Origin: Acidobacteriota bacterium
GTDB lineage: Bacteria > Acidobacteriota > Terriglobia > Terriglobales > Acidobacteriaceae
Assembly: GCA_028876395.1 (NCBI GenBank)
Contig: JAGWRX010000198.1
Location: 1-34,610 of the forward strand
Direction of reading: 5' to 3'
Length of the DNA stretch: 34,610 nt
This document shows positions 17,539-28,168 of the stretch, piece after piece. A program made the translations under genes and the position numbers. Each line of letters begins with the position of its first letter. Position 1 is the first letter of the stretch. Under the pieces are notes generated by a model. It was not told where the DNA came from. It did not search any database and saw only the letters and a list, made by a program, of their open reading frames with translations.

Positions 17539-20193
17539 CTACCAGGTATATGTGAAGCGGCCGTCGGCCCCCACGCCAACCTGTACCTGCTCCGCCGGCG
17601 ATTCATCGGCCATGCGGGAAAGCACCTGGCGCGAAATCTCCGGCAGCATGGTGTTCGAGAGGATGTTGTCCACGTTGCGCGCGCCGCTTTCCACTTCCGT
17701 GCAGCGCTTGCCTACCTCTTCGATCACCGCATCGTCGCAGATCATTGTGATCTTGTGCGTCTCGCGCAGGCGGCGCTGGATCTTGCCGAGCTTCAGCAGA
17801 ATGATCTGCTTCAGCGCCTCGTCGCGCACCGGGAAGTAAGGAACCACCATCATGCGCCCCAGAAACGCGGGCTTGAAGATCTTGTTCAGCTCCGGCTTGA
17901 TCGCGAGCGCAAGCCCATCGCTGTCCGGCATGGTCTCCGGGTCTGCCGTCAGCTTCATCAGCGTTTCGGTTGCCGCGTTGCTGGTGAGAATGATGATGGT
18001 GTTCTTGAAGTCGATCGAGCGGCCTTCCCCGTCTTCCAGATTTCCCTTGTCGAAGATCTGGTAGAAGAGTTCACGCACGTCATTGTGCGCCTTCTCCACC
18101 TCATCCAGCAGAACAACGGAATACGGCCGGCGGCGCACCGCTTCGGTCAGCACTCCGCCCTCGCCGTAGCCCACATATCCCGGAGGCGACCCCTTCAGCG
18201 TCGAGACGGTATGCGCCTCCTGAAACTCCGACATGTTGATCGTGATCAGGTTGCGTTCGCCGCCATACAGCAGATCAGCCAGCGCCAGAGCGGTCTCGGT
18301 CTTGCCCACACCGCTTGGCCCCACCAGCATGAAGACGCCGACGGGCTTGCCGGGATCGTCCAGCCGCGCTCGCGATGTGATAATGCGCTGCGCGATGGCG
18401 GCGAGCGCATGGTCCTGCCCGATAACGCGCTTGCGCAGATGGCCGTCCAGATCAAGCACAGTGGCGATCTCGTCCTTCACCATCTTGCCCAGAGGAATTC
18501 CGGTCCACGCGGAAATCACTTCGCCCACAATGCGCTCATCCACGCACACATGTATCAGCGGATTCTCGCCCTGAACCGCATCGAGCCTCTCCTCAAGCGC
18601 GTGCAGAGCTTCAAGCGATGGCTTCTCCGCCGATGCTCCGTCGCCTTCTGCCTTCACTGTCTCCGCGCCGCTCTCCAGCGCTTCGCGCATGGCGCGAATC
18701 TGCTTCACCAGTTCGACTTCCTGTTCCCACTGCGTCTTCAGCTTCGCCAGTTTCGCCTCTTCCGCGGCAAGCTGTTCTTCAATCGCCGCCAGGCGCTCCG
18801 CATGGTTCTCGCCCACCGTGGTCTCGCGTTCCAGAATCTGCTTCTGCACCTTCAGGTCGTCGATATGGCGCGTGGCGTCTTCGATCGGCGGAGGAATCGT
18901 GTTCTGGCCGAGCGACAGCCGCGCGCACGCGGTGTCAAGCACGCTCACCGCCTTGTCCGGCAGCTGGCGCCCCGCAAGGTAGCGATGCGAAAGCCTTACC
19001 GTCGCCGTCACCGCCTCATGCAGGATGCGCAGCTGATGGTGCTTCTCCAGCGAAGGAACGATGCCGCGCAGCATTGCGTCGCACTGGGTCTCGCTCGGCT
19101 CCTCAACCTTAACAACCTGAAAACGCCGAGCCAGGGCCGCGTCCTTCTCAAAGTACTTCTTGTATTCAGACCAGGTCGTGGCGGCAATCGTGCGCAATTC
19201 ACCGCGCGCCAGCGCCGGCTTCAGCAGATTGGCCGCGTCGTTCTGGCCCGCCTGGCCGCCTGCCCCAATCATCGTGTGCGCTTCGTCAATGAACAGAATG
19301 ATTGGATGCGGCGAGGACTTCACCTCTTCAATCAATCCCTTCAGCCTGTTCTCGAATTCCCCTTTGACGCCCGCGCCGGCCTGCAACAGCGCAAGATCCA
19401 GGCTGTGCAACTGAACGTTGCGCAAAGGCGGCGGCACATCTCCGCTGCTCAAGCGCAGGGCAAATCCTTCCACCACGGCCGTCTTTCCTACGCCCGCCTC
19501 GCCCGTAAGGATGGGATTGTTCTGCCGGCGTCGCATGAGAATGTCCACCACCTGGCGGATCTCGTGGTCGCGGCCAAGCACGGGATCAATCTTGCCCGCC
19601 TTGGCGTTTGCCGTCATGTTCACGGTGTACTGGTCCAGATGCGGTGTCTTGCCCGACCCGGCGGGACCGGCCGGCTTGCCTGGTTCCTGCTGCGTGCCTG
19701 TCCCCGCAGAAACCGACGACTCCCGTGATTTATCCGTGACCGCAAAGAAGTCCTTGCGCAGCGCCTCGGGCGGAATCAGCTGCAGTTCCTTGCTCACGTC
19801 GCGAACAAGGCGCGACAGCTCGTCGCTGGAAAGCAACGCCAGCAGCGTGAAGCCGGTACGAACCTGCGCCGCGTCGTATTCGATGGTGGCGATGGTCCAC
19901 GCTTCCGTCAGCATCTTTACCAAGAGTGGGCTGAAGGCGGGGCTGCGCGCGTTGCCATTCTTCAAGCGATCCAGACTGCGCTGCAATTCGGTGGTCAGGC
20001 GCGACCGATCCACGCCATATTGCCGGAGAATAAGCGCGACATCATTATCCGAGCTGTCGATGGCCTTCAGCAGATAGTGCTCAATTTCAATGTCGTAGTG
20101 AGTGCGGGAAACGCACAGGCCCGCCGCTGCTTCAAGTGCGCTGCGGGTGGCGTCGTCCAGCTTGCCGATCAGGGACTTCAGGTTAAGACTCAT
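17539..20193 (-). CDS. clpV: T6SS ATPase ClpV (TssH)
   Basis: Two AAA+ modules: 'GEAGVGKTAVVEGFALRLSSGDVPP', 'VGPSGVGKTETALALADLLYGGERNLITINMSEFQEAHTVSTLKGSPPGYVGYGEGGVLTEAVRRRPYSVVLLDEVEKAH'. Confidence 0.98.
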   Translation of the reverse strand: MSLNLKSLIGKLDDATRSALEAAAGLCVSRTHYDIEIEHYLLKAIDSSDNDVALILRQYGVDRSRLTTELQRSLDRLKNGNARSPAFSPLLVKMLTEAWTIATIEYDAAQVRTGFTLLALLSSDELSRLVRDVSKELQLIPPEALRKDFFAVTDKSRESSVSAGTGTQQEPGKPAGPAGSGKTPHLDQYTVNMTANAKAGKIDPVLGRDHEIRQVVDILMRRRQNNPILTGEAGVGKTAVVEGFALRLSSGDVPPPLRNVQLHSLDLALLQAGAGVKGEFENRLKGLIEEVKSSPHPIILFIDEAHTMIGAGGQAGQNDAANLLKPALARGELRTIAATTWSEYKKYFEKDAALARRFQVVKVEEPSETQCDAMLRGIVPSLEKHHQLRILHEAVTATVRLSHRYLAGRQLPDKAVSVLDTACARLSLGQNTIPPPIEDATRHIDDLKVQKQILERETTVGENHAERLAAIEEQLAAEEAKLAKLKTQWEQEVELVKQIRAMREALESGAETVKAEGDGASAEKPSLEALHALEERLDAVQGENPLIHVCVDERIVGEVISAWTGIPLGKMVKDEIATVLDLDGHLRKRVIGQDHALAAIAQRIITSRARLDDPGKPVGVFMLVGPSGVGKTETALALADLLYGGERNLITINMSEFQEAHTVSTLKGSPPGYVGYGEGGVLTEAVRRRPYSVVLLDEVEKAHNDVRELFYQIFDKGNLEDGEGRSIDFKNTIIILTSNAATETLMKLTADPETMPDSDGLALAIKPELNKIFKPAFLGRMMVVPYFPVRDEALKQIILLKLGKIQRRLRETHKITMICDDAVIEEVGKRCTEVESGARNVDNILSNTMLPEISRQVLSRMADESPAEQVQVGVGADGRFTYTW

Positions 20194-20226
20194 CTTTCTG
20201 GCCTCCAGGGGGTTCTGTGGTTGCGC

Positions 20227-21270
20227 TCATGACAACCGGTAGGTTGCTTCATCCGGATCTCGATTAAGGGGCTGGTTCCGTATCCAGCTAACCAGTCCCA
20301 GGCGCGGAGCATCAATCCCCTCCTCGCCCAGCTTCATGCGTGGCACTTCATCGCGCTCCAGGATCAGCCGGATGACAAAATCGAATTCACGATTCGTATA
20401 CAGCCGGAGCCAGTCGCGCAACTCCAAGCTGGCGCGCGCTCCCGGCAGAAACTCCTGATAGCGATCAAAACTCATCGGCCCCATGCTGATGGTCACGGTG
20501 CCATGCTGGTCCCATGCCTCGTCTCCGACAATGGTCCCCATGCCAAGCCGCTCGCAAAAAGCGCCTGAGTCGCGCAGGTACGTGCGGTTGTCCGGCGGCA
20601 GGCGTCTCCATGTGCCCGTGAACTGCTCCAGGTGAACCGGCACCTCGAAGTAGTCCTCAAGCAGTTGCTTCAGCCCTTGCGCCGTCGGGCGGCGCTGCGA
20701 CAGAAGGCCCGTGTAGTAAAGGCAGGCCTCGTCCTCTATGCTCATGCGGCGGGCCAGCGATTCTGTTCCCAGCCCGATCAGATCCAGCAGCGTTGCGCTG
20801 ATCACGTCATCGCCAGCGCCCGTCCGCTCATACGCGATATAGAAGCGATATTTCTGCCAGCCCCGGTAAAACAGCGAGACCATGCGGTGATTGAAGATGT
20901 CAAAGAACTCGCCGGGACCGCGGTCTTTGGCGCGCGCGCGCTCCATCAGAAATTCCGTGTAGGCGTGCGGCAGCACTCCCACCGCGGCACTCAGTCCCAT
21001 GAAGTTGACCAACAATTTTGGCTGGCCATCCTCGCCCCGCTGTAGATCCTGGACCTCGCTCGCCGGAAACGACAATGTCGGCACGGATGAAAACTGCACA
21101 ACCTCACTGGAGGGCGAAACGAACAACCCCACCGGGTTGCGCTCCGGATACAGCCGCTCGAGCAGACGCACTGCCTGAAAGAAGCGAACGCTGTACGGCT
21201 CCTTCTCCAGCATCTCGCGTATTGGCTGAAATCTCAGATCAGCGGTTTGTATCCCGCTTTCGGTGGCCAT
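20227..21270 (-). CDS. tssG: T6SS baseplate protein TssG
   Basis: 'PYSVRFFQAVRLLERLYPERNPVGLFVSPSSEVVQFSSVPTLSFPASEVQDL...LLVNFMGLSAAVGVLPHAYTEFLMERARAKDRGPGEFFDIFNHRMVSLFYRGWQKY'. Confidence 0.97.
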   Translation of the reverse strand: MATESGIQTADLRFQPIREMLEKEPYSVRFFQAVRLLERLYPERNPVGLFVSPSSEVVQFSSVPTLSFPASEVQDLQRGEDGQPKLLVNFMGLSAAVGVLPHAYTEFLMERARAKDRGPGEFFDIFNHRMVSLFYRGWQKYRFYIAYERTGAGDDVISATLLDLIGLGTESLARRMSIEDEACLYYTGLLSQRRPTAQGLKQLLEDYFEVPVHLEQFTGTWRRLPPDNRTYLRDSGAFCERLGMGTIVGDEAWDQHGTVTISMGPMSFDRYQEFLPGARASLELRDWLRLYTNREFDFVIRLILERDEVPRMKLGEEGIDAPRLGLVSWIRNQPLNRDPDEATYRLS

Positions 21271-23075
21271 TCTCCCAGCGGCTCCTTTCTCTGGCTGCTG
21301 TGTGCCGCCAATTGGCAGAAGCTGTTGATGGACGTGTAGCAGCCAAGAAAACGGTCGAGCACATTGGCAAAAAGATAAACGCCGCCGCCGACAAACTGCC
21401 GCTCGTCGAACTCAACCTCAACCCGCGTGCCCCTCGCCGGCAGGTTTCCGTAGACAGATTGCATAATCGCAAAGTGCGGCCTCGAACTGAGCCGCACGAT
21501 TCCGCCAATCTGGTTCTCGAGATAGGAGGAGTCGGTGAAGTTGTGCAGGCGCAGAATCTCCCGCAGCGACGCAACCCCCTCGTCGGTCAGCGAAAGATAG
21601 TTGAGCGAGAGTTGCGACACGAGGCGCCAAAGCTGTCCCTTCGCCCTGGGCGGATCATAGCTGGGCGTCGGCCGGCGCAGTGCGGTGATCTGCCGGATCG
21701 CCGGAAAATCCTCCGCCATAAAGTCGCCGCCTTCCAATCCAAACGGAAGACGCGACGGAAGATCGAAATCTGAACAGGAGCAGCGCACCGTCAGCACTTC
21801 GGCATTGGGCGCCGTCAGCACCCCATCGATATCCACCAGGGACAGGTGCATCGTGGAGGGCTCACGCTCGCCGATCTCGTTTCTCCGGCGAACCCCGTGC
21901 CAGTATGTGCGTCCGCTTTCCTTTCGCGCCTGGAATCGATATGAGTAGAGAGGCTCCAGCGGAATGCTTTCCCGGCGGGCCGTATTGGACGCCATCACCT
22001 CGTCGATCGAGTGAATCTCCGTTGTCTCCTGATGACGCGCATTCGGAATCACCGGATACTCGTGCTTCGAGTGAGAAACCAGAATCGGCTCAGCCACCTG
22101 GGAATACAGGTTGACGACCGGCGTGCATCCCAGGCGCAGCGTGCGCGCCGAGACCCCCGTTTCGAGGTCCTGGCTCCGCTCCGGGCGGTCAAATCGCGAG
22201 ATGCAGAACAGAATCTCCGCCTGCGCGCCACATCCCGCTTCCGCGAGCGCTTCAAGCCCGCTCAACTCGAAAAAGAGAAACTTCTCTGAGAATGTGAAGT
22301 ACTCCTGCAGCAGGCGGTAGCCATCAAATGAGCGCTTGGGATACGGAAGCAGCGCTTCGTCTTCTTCAAAGCCCATTGCGCGCAGCCGCGCGGGAGATAT
22401 GTCAACCACCTTGCCGCCGCGTTGTTGCGGATTGCGAACCATCACCGAGATGCAATTCCGGCAGAGCAGTTCATAGAGCGTATGAACGATATTCGATTCC
22501 CCGGTGAGGTGGAAGGCCAGCCTGCTCGTCTTGAGTTCGGCAAACGACACATCCCGCGCGCATTGCAGGCGCACCCGCAGAACGCCCACCGCGCCGGGAA
22601 CACGCACCGGCTCCGCCAGCCGTTCCGGCTGTCTCCACTCACACTCGCTGATGGTGAGCGGCCATAGCTCCACCGGATAGGCCGTCCGGAAACGGCATGG
22701 CTTTCCGTCGACCAGGCGCTTGGTGGCCAGAGACGTTCCGGCCGGCATCGTCTGCCCCGCGGTCTGCTTTCCCTGTTCCGGGTCAACCTGGCACTCAACA
22801 ACGGTCATGGAGGGAATCGGACGCAGATAATGCGGCGCAACAATGCCCAGCAGGGCCGATGTCACCTCGGGAAAATCATCGTCCACGCGCAGATGGATGC
22901 GCGCCGCCATGAAGGCAAAGCCTTCCAGCAGGCGCTCAACGTGAGGATCGTCGCAGCGATCAGGCTCCAGCAGCAGGCGGCTTGCCACGCGCGGATACTT
23001 CTCGGCGAACTTGCCGCCGAGCTGGCGAAGGTATGCCAGTTCCCGTTCGTAATATTCGAGCAGTTCTTCGCGCAT
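21234..23075 (-). CDS. tssF: T6SS baseplate protein TssF
   Basis: 'MREELLEYYERELAYLRQLGGKFAEKYPRVASRLLLEPDRCDDPHVERLLEGFAFMAARIHLRVDDDFPEVTSALLGIVAPHYLRPIPSM'. Confidence 0.98.
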   Translation of the reverse strand: MREELLEYYERELAYLRQLGGKFAEKYPRVASRLLLEPDRCDDPHVERLLEGFAFMAARIHLRVDDDFPEVTSALLGIVAPHYLRPIPSMTVVECQVDPEQGKQTAGQTMPAGTSLATKRLVDGKPCRFRTAYPVELWPLTISECEWRQPERLAEPVRVPGAVGVLRVRLQCARDVSFAELKTSRLAFHLTGESNIVHTLYELLCRNCISVMVRNPQQRGGKVVDISPARLRAMGFEEDEALLPYPKRSFDGYRLLQEYFTFSEKFLFFELSGLEALAEAGCGAQAEILFCISRFDRPERSQDLETGVSARTLRLGCTPVVNLYSQVAEPILVSHSKHEYPVIPNARHQETTEIHSIDEVMASNTARRESIPLEPLYSYRFQARKESGRTYWHGVRRRNEIGEREPSTMHLSLVDIDGVLTAPNAEVLTVRCSCSDFDLPSRLPFGLEGGDFMAEDFPAIRQITALRRPTPSYDPPRAKGQLWRLVSQLSLNYLSLTDEGVASLREILRLHNFTDSSYLENQIGGIVRLSSRPHFAIMQSVYGNLPARGTRVEVEFDERQFVGGGVYLFANVLDRFLGCYTSINSFCQLAAHSSQRKEPLGEWPPKAGYKPLI

Positions 23076-23078
23076 GGG

Positions 23079-23543
23079 TCACTTCACTCTGTACTCGCCG
23101 CTGGCAAGATCGAGCACCGTATCGAAGGCGATCTCTTCCGGCGCGGGATCCAGCCTCATGTTGCCCTCGATGTGAAAGCGGAGCCGGCGGTCTGTGGTGT
23201 CAGTACTCTCCAGGGTCACGTGAACGTCCGTCAATCGCGGCTCGAACGTCCGAAGGCAGGCCTCGATGGCCACGCGCAGTGACCGCTGGTCCGAGGCGGA
23301 CATCAGCCCGAGAGAAGTGATGTCAGGCAATCCGTAATTGATCACCGTCGCCTTTGCGACCGGCCAGTTGGCAAGCTGCGGCAGAGGCGGCTGCCGGGTA
23401 TTCAGCAGCCACTCCAGGTCGCGCTTCAGCGATTCGCGAAAAAAGCGCACTGATTGGAATCGCGTGGCCGGCCATTCTTCCACCTCAGTCAGGCGGTCAA
23501 GAACCGATTGCGTTACAAGCGTTTCTGTGGTCGAACGCGCCAA
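23079..23543 (-). CDS. tssE: T6SS baseplate subunit TssE (gp25-like)
   Basis: 'SLKRDLEWLLNTRQPPLPQLANWPVAKATVINYGLPDITSLGLMSASDQRSLRVAIEACLRTFEPRLTDVHVTL'. Confidence 0.95.
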   Translation of the reverse strand: MARSTTETLVTQSVLDRLTEVEEWPATRFQSVRFFRESLKRDLEWLLNTRQPPLPQLANWPVAKATVINYGLPDITSLGLMSASDQRSLRVAIEACLRTFEPRLTDVHVTLESTDTTDRRLRFHIEGNMRLDPAPEEIAFDTVLDLASGEYRVK

Positions 23544-23563
23544 CCCTGTACGCTCCTTTCATC

Positions 23564-25391
23564 TCACCGGGAAACATTCATCGCCGCACTGGGATCGATA
23601 CGGCACAGCCGGGCGAAAACCGCGGCGCGTGCGCTGTCGTTTCCTGTCGCATCAAAACAGCGCAACAGCAGCGCGAGAGGTGGCGCGAGCATATCGCCCG
23701 CCTCCCATTCCTCCAGGCGGCGCTGGTCGATTTCCTTCACCAGTTCATCCAGAACCGGGTAGGCCACCTTGTCCTGTCCCGCGCCCATGCACAACTGCGC
23801 GATCTGCAGGCGCCGCTGGAAGCGAGCCCTGCCGCTGGGCTGTTGCGCCGCATCGCGCATCAGCAGTTGGATGGCCTGTGACAACTGGCCTCGCGCCACC
23901 ATGTCGCGCGCGATATCCAGCGCGTCCGGCGGACCGTCTTCAGCCGCTTCGCTCTCCGGCTCGGGATCAGACGAGTACATGACCGGCTCCGGCTGCGCTT
24001 CCGTCATCGCAGCCTCCGGCGGCTTCGGAATCACCATCTCCTCAAGCCACCGCTGCGTCTCCGGGTTGGCGGTCGGCGTGTCGTCGCTCAGCGTCCAGGA
24101 AGCAACCTCGGGCAGGTCCTTCAGCAGCGCCTGCAGCGTGGCGGTTACGCCCGCCGCGATTGCGTAGTGGCCCAGCTCGCTGGCTGCCTTCCATATATAC
24201 CGGTGCACATCGAGCCAGCCGCGCCCGCAGGGTTCGCCCACCGCCGCGATGGCCGCGCTCAGCAGCTCATCCCAATTCCATTCCGCCGCCAGGCGCTTCA
24301 GGTTCTGCCGCACATCCGTCGCAGGCGGCACCAGAAAATCCCAGGACGGCGAACTTCCCTGCTCTCTCAACTCTCCAAAACGCAGCGAGCTTTGCAGCAA
24401 ATAGGCAATGGGGCTAGATGTATTGTCTTTCTGCAGAAATCTCGCACAGGCCTGAACGCGCGCCATCGCGTCCTCCCTGTCGGCCGGCTCCGCGGACAGC
24501 GCTTTGCCGGGCTTTGCCTTCCGGACAGGCGCCGCTTCAACAGCTTCTTCCGCCTCAGCAGCCTCTTCTGGCTCCGGCTCCGCCTCTGGCTCTTCTTCGC
24601 CGGACTCCGCGGGCTCGTCCGGCTCAAGCTTGCGCTTCTCGTTCAGCAGGCTGCCGATAACCTGGCCCACTTCTTCCAGCGCGCTGCGAAGCTTGCCGAA
24701 TCCCGGCCCGTCGTCGCCGTATTTCTCCTCGGAGTAGATCTGCAACTCCTCCAGAGTCTCCGCGGCGGAACGAATCGACTGGTCGAGCTGCGCATACCAT
24801 GCCTTGGAAGTGGAGGCCACACCCTTGTCGAAGTCCTCACCCGTCACCTTGCCATCGGCAATGGCAAGTTCCCTCGCCTCGCGTTTGGCATCGCTCGATT
24901 CCGCATCTGCCTCATAGCCGACGGAGCGCGATTCGCGGTACTGATAAAAGTTCAGCCCGTCGCGCGTGATGGGAGCCTCACGCAAAATCGTCGCAATGCG
25001 GTTGGCAGCCCATTCGATCGGAACGGCGCGCATCCCCGCGTCCCCGTCTTCGATCTCGGGATAGAGCGTCTCCCAGAACTGCTCCTGTAGATCCCGGAAG
25101 AGTTGCAGGCAAGGGTGAATCAGGCCAAGACCCTCGCGCTTCACATGCGCTTCAGCCAGCCACGCGGCCAGTTGCAGATCCTTGCTCCTGGTGGCCAAGG
25201 CCTCCCCGGCCAGCTTGATTACCTGCACGTAATCGGCGCGCTTGGCGGCGCGCTGCCACTCGCCGGAGGGAATCGATTCGTCCTCCTCCGTGCGCGCTTC
25301 TTTTATCTGGTCGTAAACGCGCTCGTAGCGCAGGCTGACCCCTGAAGGATTGTCCCCCGGAATCGGATTCAGCAGATCATCGCGAAGTGCC
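23564..25391 (-). CDS. tssA: T6SS protein TssA (ImpA-type N-terminal domain)
   Basis: 'VALRDDLLNPIPGDNPSGVSLRYERVYDQIKEARTEEDESIPSGEWQRAAKRADYVQVIKLAGEALATRSKDLQLAAWLAEA'; GTG start at 25391 chosen because the longer ORF overlaps tagJ. Confidence 0.93.
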
Positions 25392-25407
25392 ACTTTCAGC
25401 CCTCTCC

Positions 25408-26109
25408 TCAGGCGTGATGGAAGGTGAGTTTCCGCATTTGCAGAAAGGACTCTTCCTCTTCCCCGAGCAGTAGCAGTTTCTGGCCGAAAGGAATTTGTCC
25501 GTGCTTCGTGTCCTCTTCCCAGACCGTAGACCGGCCCAGGCGCACTTCGTCGTCGGCGTTCTTCCAGGAAAGCGGCGCAATCACCGGAATCAGAACCTCG
25601 CCGAGGTCCTGCAGGCGGAAATCGGAAGTCGTACGAAGAATCGCAGGCATCCAAAGCAGGTCGCGCAGCCGCTTCGGCGGCTCCGTCTCAATGGACTCGA
25701 TGTACGCAAAGGGCACCCACGTGTAGCTGCCCGCGATAAATGTTTCCAGGTTCGCTCCAATGCGCGGATCTGCGTCCCCAAGCTCGCTGAACCCGGTACC
25801 GTTCAACTCTCCGGGAGACGCAGGGCGGCCCGTCCCCAGCGGAAGGGCATCGCGGGCGAACATATCCTGCCGCTCCCTCTCGGCGTGCAGCGCGGCACGA
25901 TAGAGCATGGCTCCGGCTGCCGCTTCTGAGCTGGCATCGGAGAGAATGTCCAGGTGCTTTTCGGCGCGGTCGTACTCCCCCGCAAAGCACAGAAGTTCGA
26001 ATAGAAACGTACGGCGCTTGGCGTCGAGCGGCTGCTTTTTCAGCTCGTCACCAAGCGCGTCTATGGCCGGCTTCAATTGTCCGGCTCGGTAAAGAGAGAG
26101 CGCGTCCAT
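25408..26109 (-). CDS. tagJ: T6SS accessory protein TagJ (ImpE/SciE family)
   Basis: 'LYRAGQLKPAIDALGDELKKQPLDAKRRTFLFELLCFAGEYDRAEKHLDIL...YTWVPFAYIESIETEPPKRLRDLLWMPAIL'. Confidence 0.93.
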   Translation of the reverse strand: MDALSLYRAGQLKPAIDALGDELKKQPLDAKRRTFLFELLCFAGEYDRAEKHLDILSDASSEAAAGAMLYRAALHAERERQDMFARDALPLGTGRPASPGELNGTGFSELGDADPRIGANLETFIAGSYTWVPFAYIESIETEPPKRLRDLLWMPAILRTTSDFRLQDLGEVLIPVIAPLSWKNADDEVRLGRSTVWEEDTKHGQIPFGQKLLLLGEEEESFLQMRKLTFHHA

Positions 26110-26121
26110 ACCAGGGCTGCC

Positions 26122-26598
26122 TTACGTGGTCTTGTTTTCCTTCAGGTTGTAGGTAATGGGCCCGGTGCTCGTGAGATTGCCCTGCTCGTTCTGCATGGAG
26201 TAGTCAATCTTGATCTCGTTATACGTGAACGACACGCTGACCGTGGGAATCTCGCTGGAAGCCGAGATCTGAAGGCTGCTCACAAAAAGCTCCTTGAAGT
26301 CCACCTTCAAATAGGGCTTGCCTTCGGCGCCAGACTTGACTGCGGACATGACGCCGCTCTTGATGTGGGCGCCCTGGCAAACGGACTTGAAGAACTTCGG
26401 CGTCGCCTTGTCAAAATTGGTCATGATGGTGAAATCGGACAAATCGGCCTTGCCTGCACCCGATCCGCCGGTGCCCGACACCGAAGAAACCTGCGACGCG
26501 CCCCAGCTCCAGCTCAAAATCTGGATCTCGTTCTTGAAGTGCGCATCAACGGATTCGCCCTGAATCCCATCGAGCTTCAGGAAATAATCAACTGCCAT
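26122..26598 (-). CDS. hcp: T6SS tube protein Hcp (TssD)
   Basis: 'MAVDYFLKLDGIQGESVDAHFKNEIQILSWSWGASQ...FTIMTNFDKATPKFFKSVCQGAHIKSGVMSA'. Confidence 0.97.
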   Translation of the reverse strand: MAVDYFLKLDGIQGESVDAHFKNEIQILSWSWGASQVSSVSGTGGSGAGKADLSDFTIMTNFDKATPKFFKSVCQGAHIKSGVMSAVKSGAEGKPYLKVDFKELFVSSLQISASSEIPTVSVSFTYNEIKIDYSMQNEQGNLTSTGPITYNLKENKTT

Positions 26599-26674
26599 GA
26601 ATGGCTCCTTTCAATGGGCAAGCGCTGCTTGTCGCGTTGCCGTGTTTGCTTGCGCCGGCCAGATTGTCTTTCCG

Positions 26675-28168
26675 CTATTTCCGCGCCGACGCAGGCAAGT
26701 CGGCCACCAGACGAAGTGAAACAGAGAGTTCGTCGAGCTGGAAATGCGGCTTCAGGAATGCGACTGCGCGATAGGCGCCAGGCTTGCCGGGGACTTCGGA
26801 AACCTGAATGGCCGCTTCCCGCAGAGGTAGTTTTGCTTTGGCTGCCTGCGAGGCGTTGTCGTCAGAGCAGACGTAGTTGCTGATCCACTGATTGAGAAAC
26901 TTCTCGCAGTCCTGGCGCGTCATGAAGCTTCCGATCTTGTCCCGCATCATCGCCTTCAGATAATGCGCAAAACGCGACATCGCCAGAATGTAGGGAAGCT
27001 GTGCGGAAAGCCGCGCATTCGCATTCGCCGCTTCCTTGTCATACAGCTTGGGCTTGTTTGCCGTCTGCACGCTGAAGAAGGCCGCATAGTCGGTTCCCTT
27101 GCAGTGCACCAGCGGCACCAGTCCCTGATCGGCCAGTTCCTTTTCGCGCCGATCGGTGACTGCAACCTCGGTCGGGCACTTCAGCGCCACGTCCCCTTCG
27201 TCCGTGCGGAAGGTGTGCGCAGGCAGACCTTCAACAAGGCCGCCGCCCTCCACGCCCCGGATCGAGGCGCACCAGCCATGCTTCGCGAACGAGTTGGTGA
27301 GGCGCGCTGCCAGTCCGTAGGCCGCATTGCCCCACAGGTACTTCGAGTGATCGCTGCCGTCAACCGATTCCTCGTAATCGAAAGCTTCGATCTGCTTGGT
27401 GTCCTTGCCGTAGGGGAGCCGCATCAGAATATGCGGAAGCGTCAGCGCCACGTAGCGCGAATCATCCGACTGCCGGAAGCTCTTCCACTTGGCATACTCG
27501 GTCGAGTCGAAGATCTTGCCGATATCGCGCGGCGCCCCAAGCTGCGTATAGCTGCTCAGGTTCAGCAGATCCGGGCTGGCGGCGGAAATAAACGGCGCGT
27601 GAGCCGAGGACGCAACCTGCGAAATGCGCTCCAGCAACTCGATGTCCTCGGGGCCGCGGCCAAATTCGTAGTCGCCCACCAGCGCGGCAAACGGGGCTCC
27701 GCCAAATACGCCGAACTCCTCTTCGTACACCTTCTTGAACAGGGCGCTCTGGTCGAATTCCGGAGCTCTCTGCAGGTCCTTCAGCAGCTCCCGCTTTGAG
27801 GCGTTCAGCACCTTGATCTTCAGCATCTCGTTGGTTTCTGACTGATCGATCAGATACTTGATGCCGCGCCACGTTCCCTCCAGCTTCTGGAAGGCCGGGT
27901 AATGCAAAACTTCATTCAGCTGAAGGGAGATCAGGCGGTCAATCTGCGCGATGCGGGCCTGGATGCTCGCCTCTGCGTCCCGGGTCAGCGTCATGTGTCC
28001 CTCAAGCACCTGGGACACGAACTCCTTCACCATGTCGCGGCCGCGCTCGAGCGTCGAGGAGTCGCGGTCAAAGCGCCCCTGCGAAATGATCTGATCGAGC
28101 AGACCCTGCTCCTGTGTCTGCTCCACGGCCTCGCCGGAAGCTGCTGAAGCCAACTTCTGTGCGCTCAT
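26675..28168 (-). CDS. tssC: T6SS sheath large subunit TssC (VipB)
   Basis: 'LHYPAFQKLEGTWRGIKYLIDQSETNEMLKIKVLNASKRELLKDLQRAPEFDQSALFKKVYEEEFGVFGGAPFAALVGDYEF'. Confidence 0.98.
   Translation of the reverse strand: MSAQKLASAASGEAVEQTQEQGLLDQIISQGRFDRDSSTLERGRDMVKEFVSQVLEGHMTLTRDAEASIQARIAQIDRLISLQLNEVLHYPAFQKLEGTWRGIKYLIDQSETNEMLKIKVLNASKRELLKDLQRAPEFDQSALFKKVYEEEFGVFGGAPFAALVGDYEFGRGPEDIELLERISQVASSAHAPFISAASPDLLNLSSYTQLGAPRDIGKIFDSTEYAKWKSFRQSDDSRYVALTLPHILMRLPYGKDTKQIEAFDYEESVDGSDHSKYLWGNAAYGLAARLTNSFAKHGWCASIRGVEGGGLVEGLPAHTFRTDEGDVALKCPTEVAVTDRREKELADQGLVPLVHCKGTDYAAFFSVQTANKPKLYDKEAANANARLSAQLPYILAMSRFAHYLKAMMRDKIGSFMTRQDCEKFLNQWISNYVCSDDNASQAAKAKLPLREAAIQVSEVPGKPGAYRAVAFLKPHFQLDELSVSLRLVADLPASARK

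Noticed and set aside
17527-19728. 733-aa plus-strand ORF
   Set aside because: Antisense shadow of clpV; His/Arg/Leu-rich with no recognisable domain
21234-21270. 37-nt tssF/tssG overlap as an unusual feature
   Set aside because: Short overlaps between consecutive tssF and tssG are common in compact T6SS operons, and the exact tssG start is uncertain
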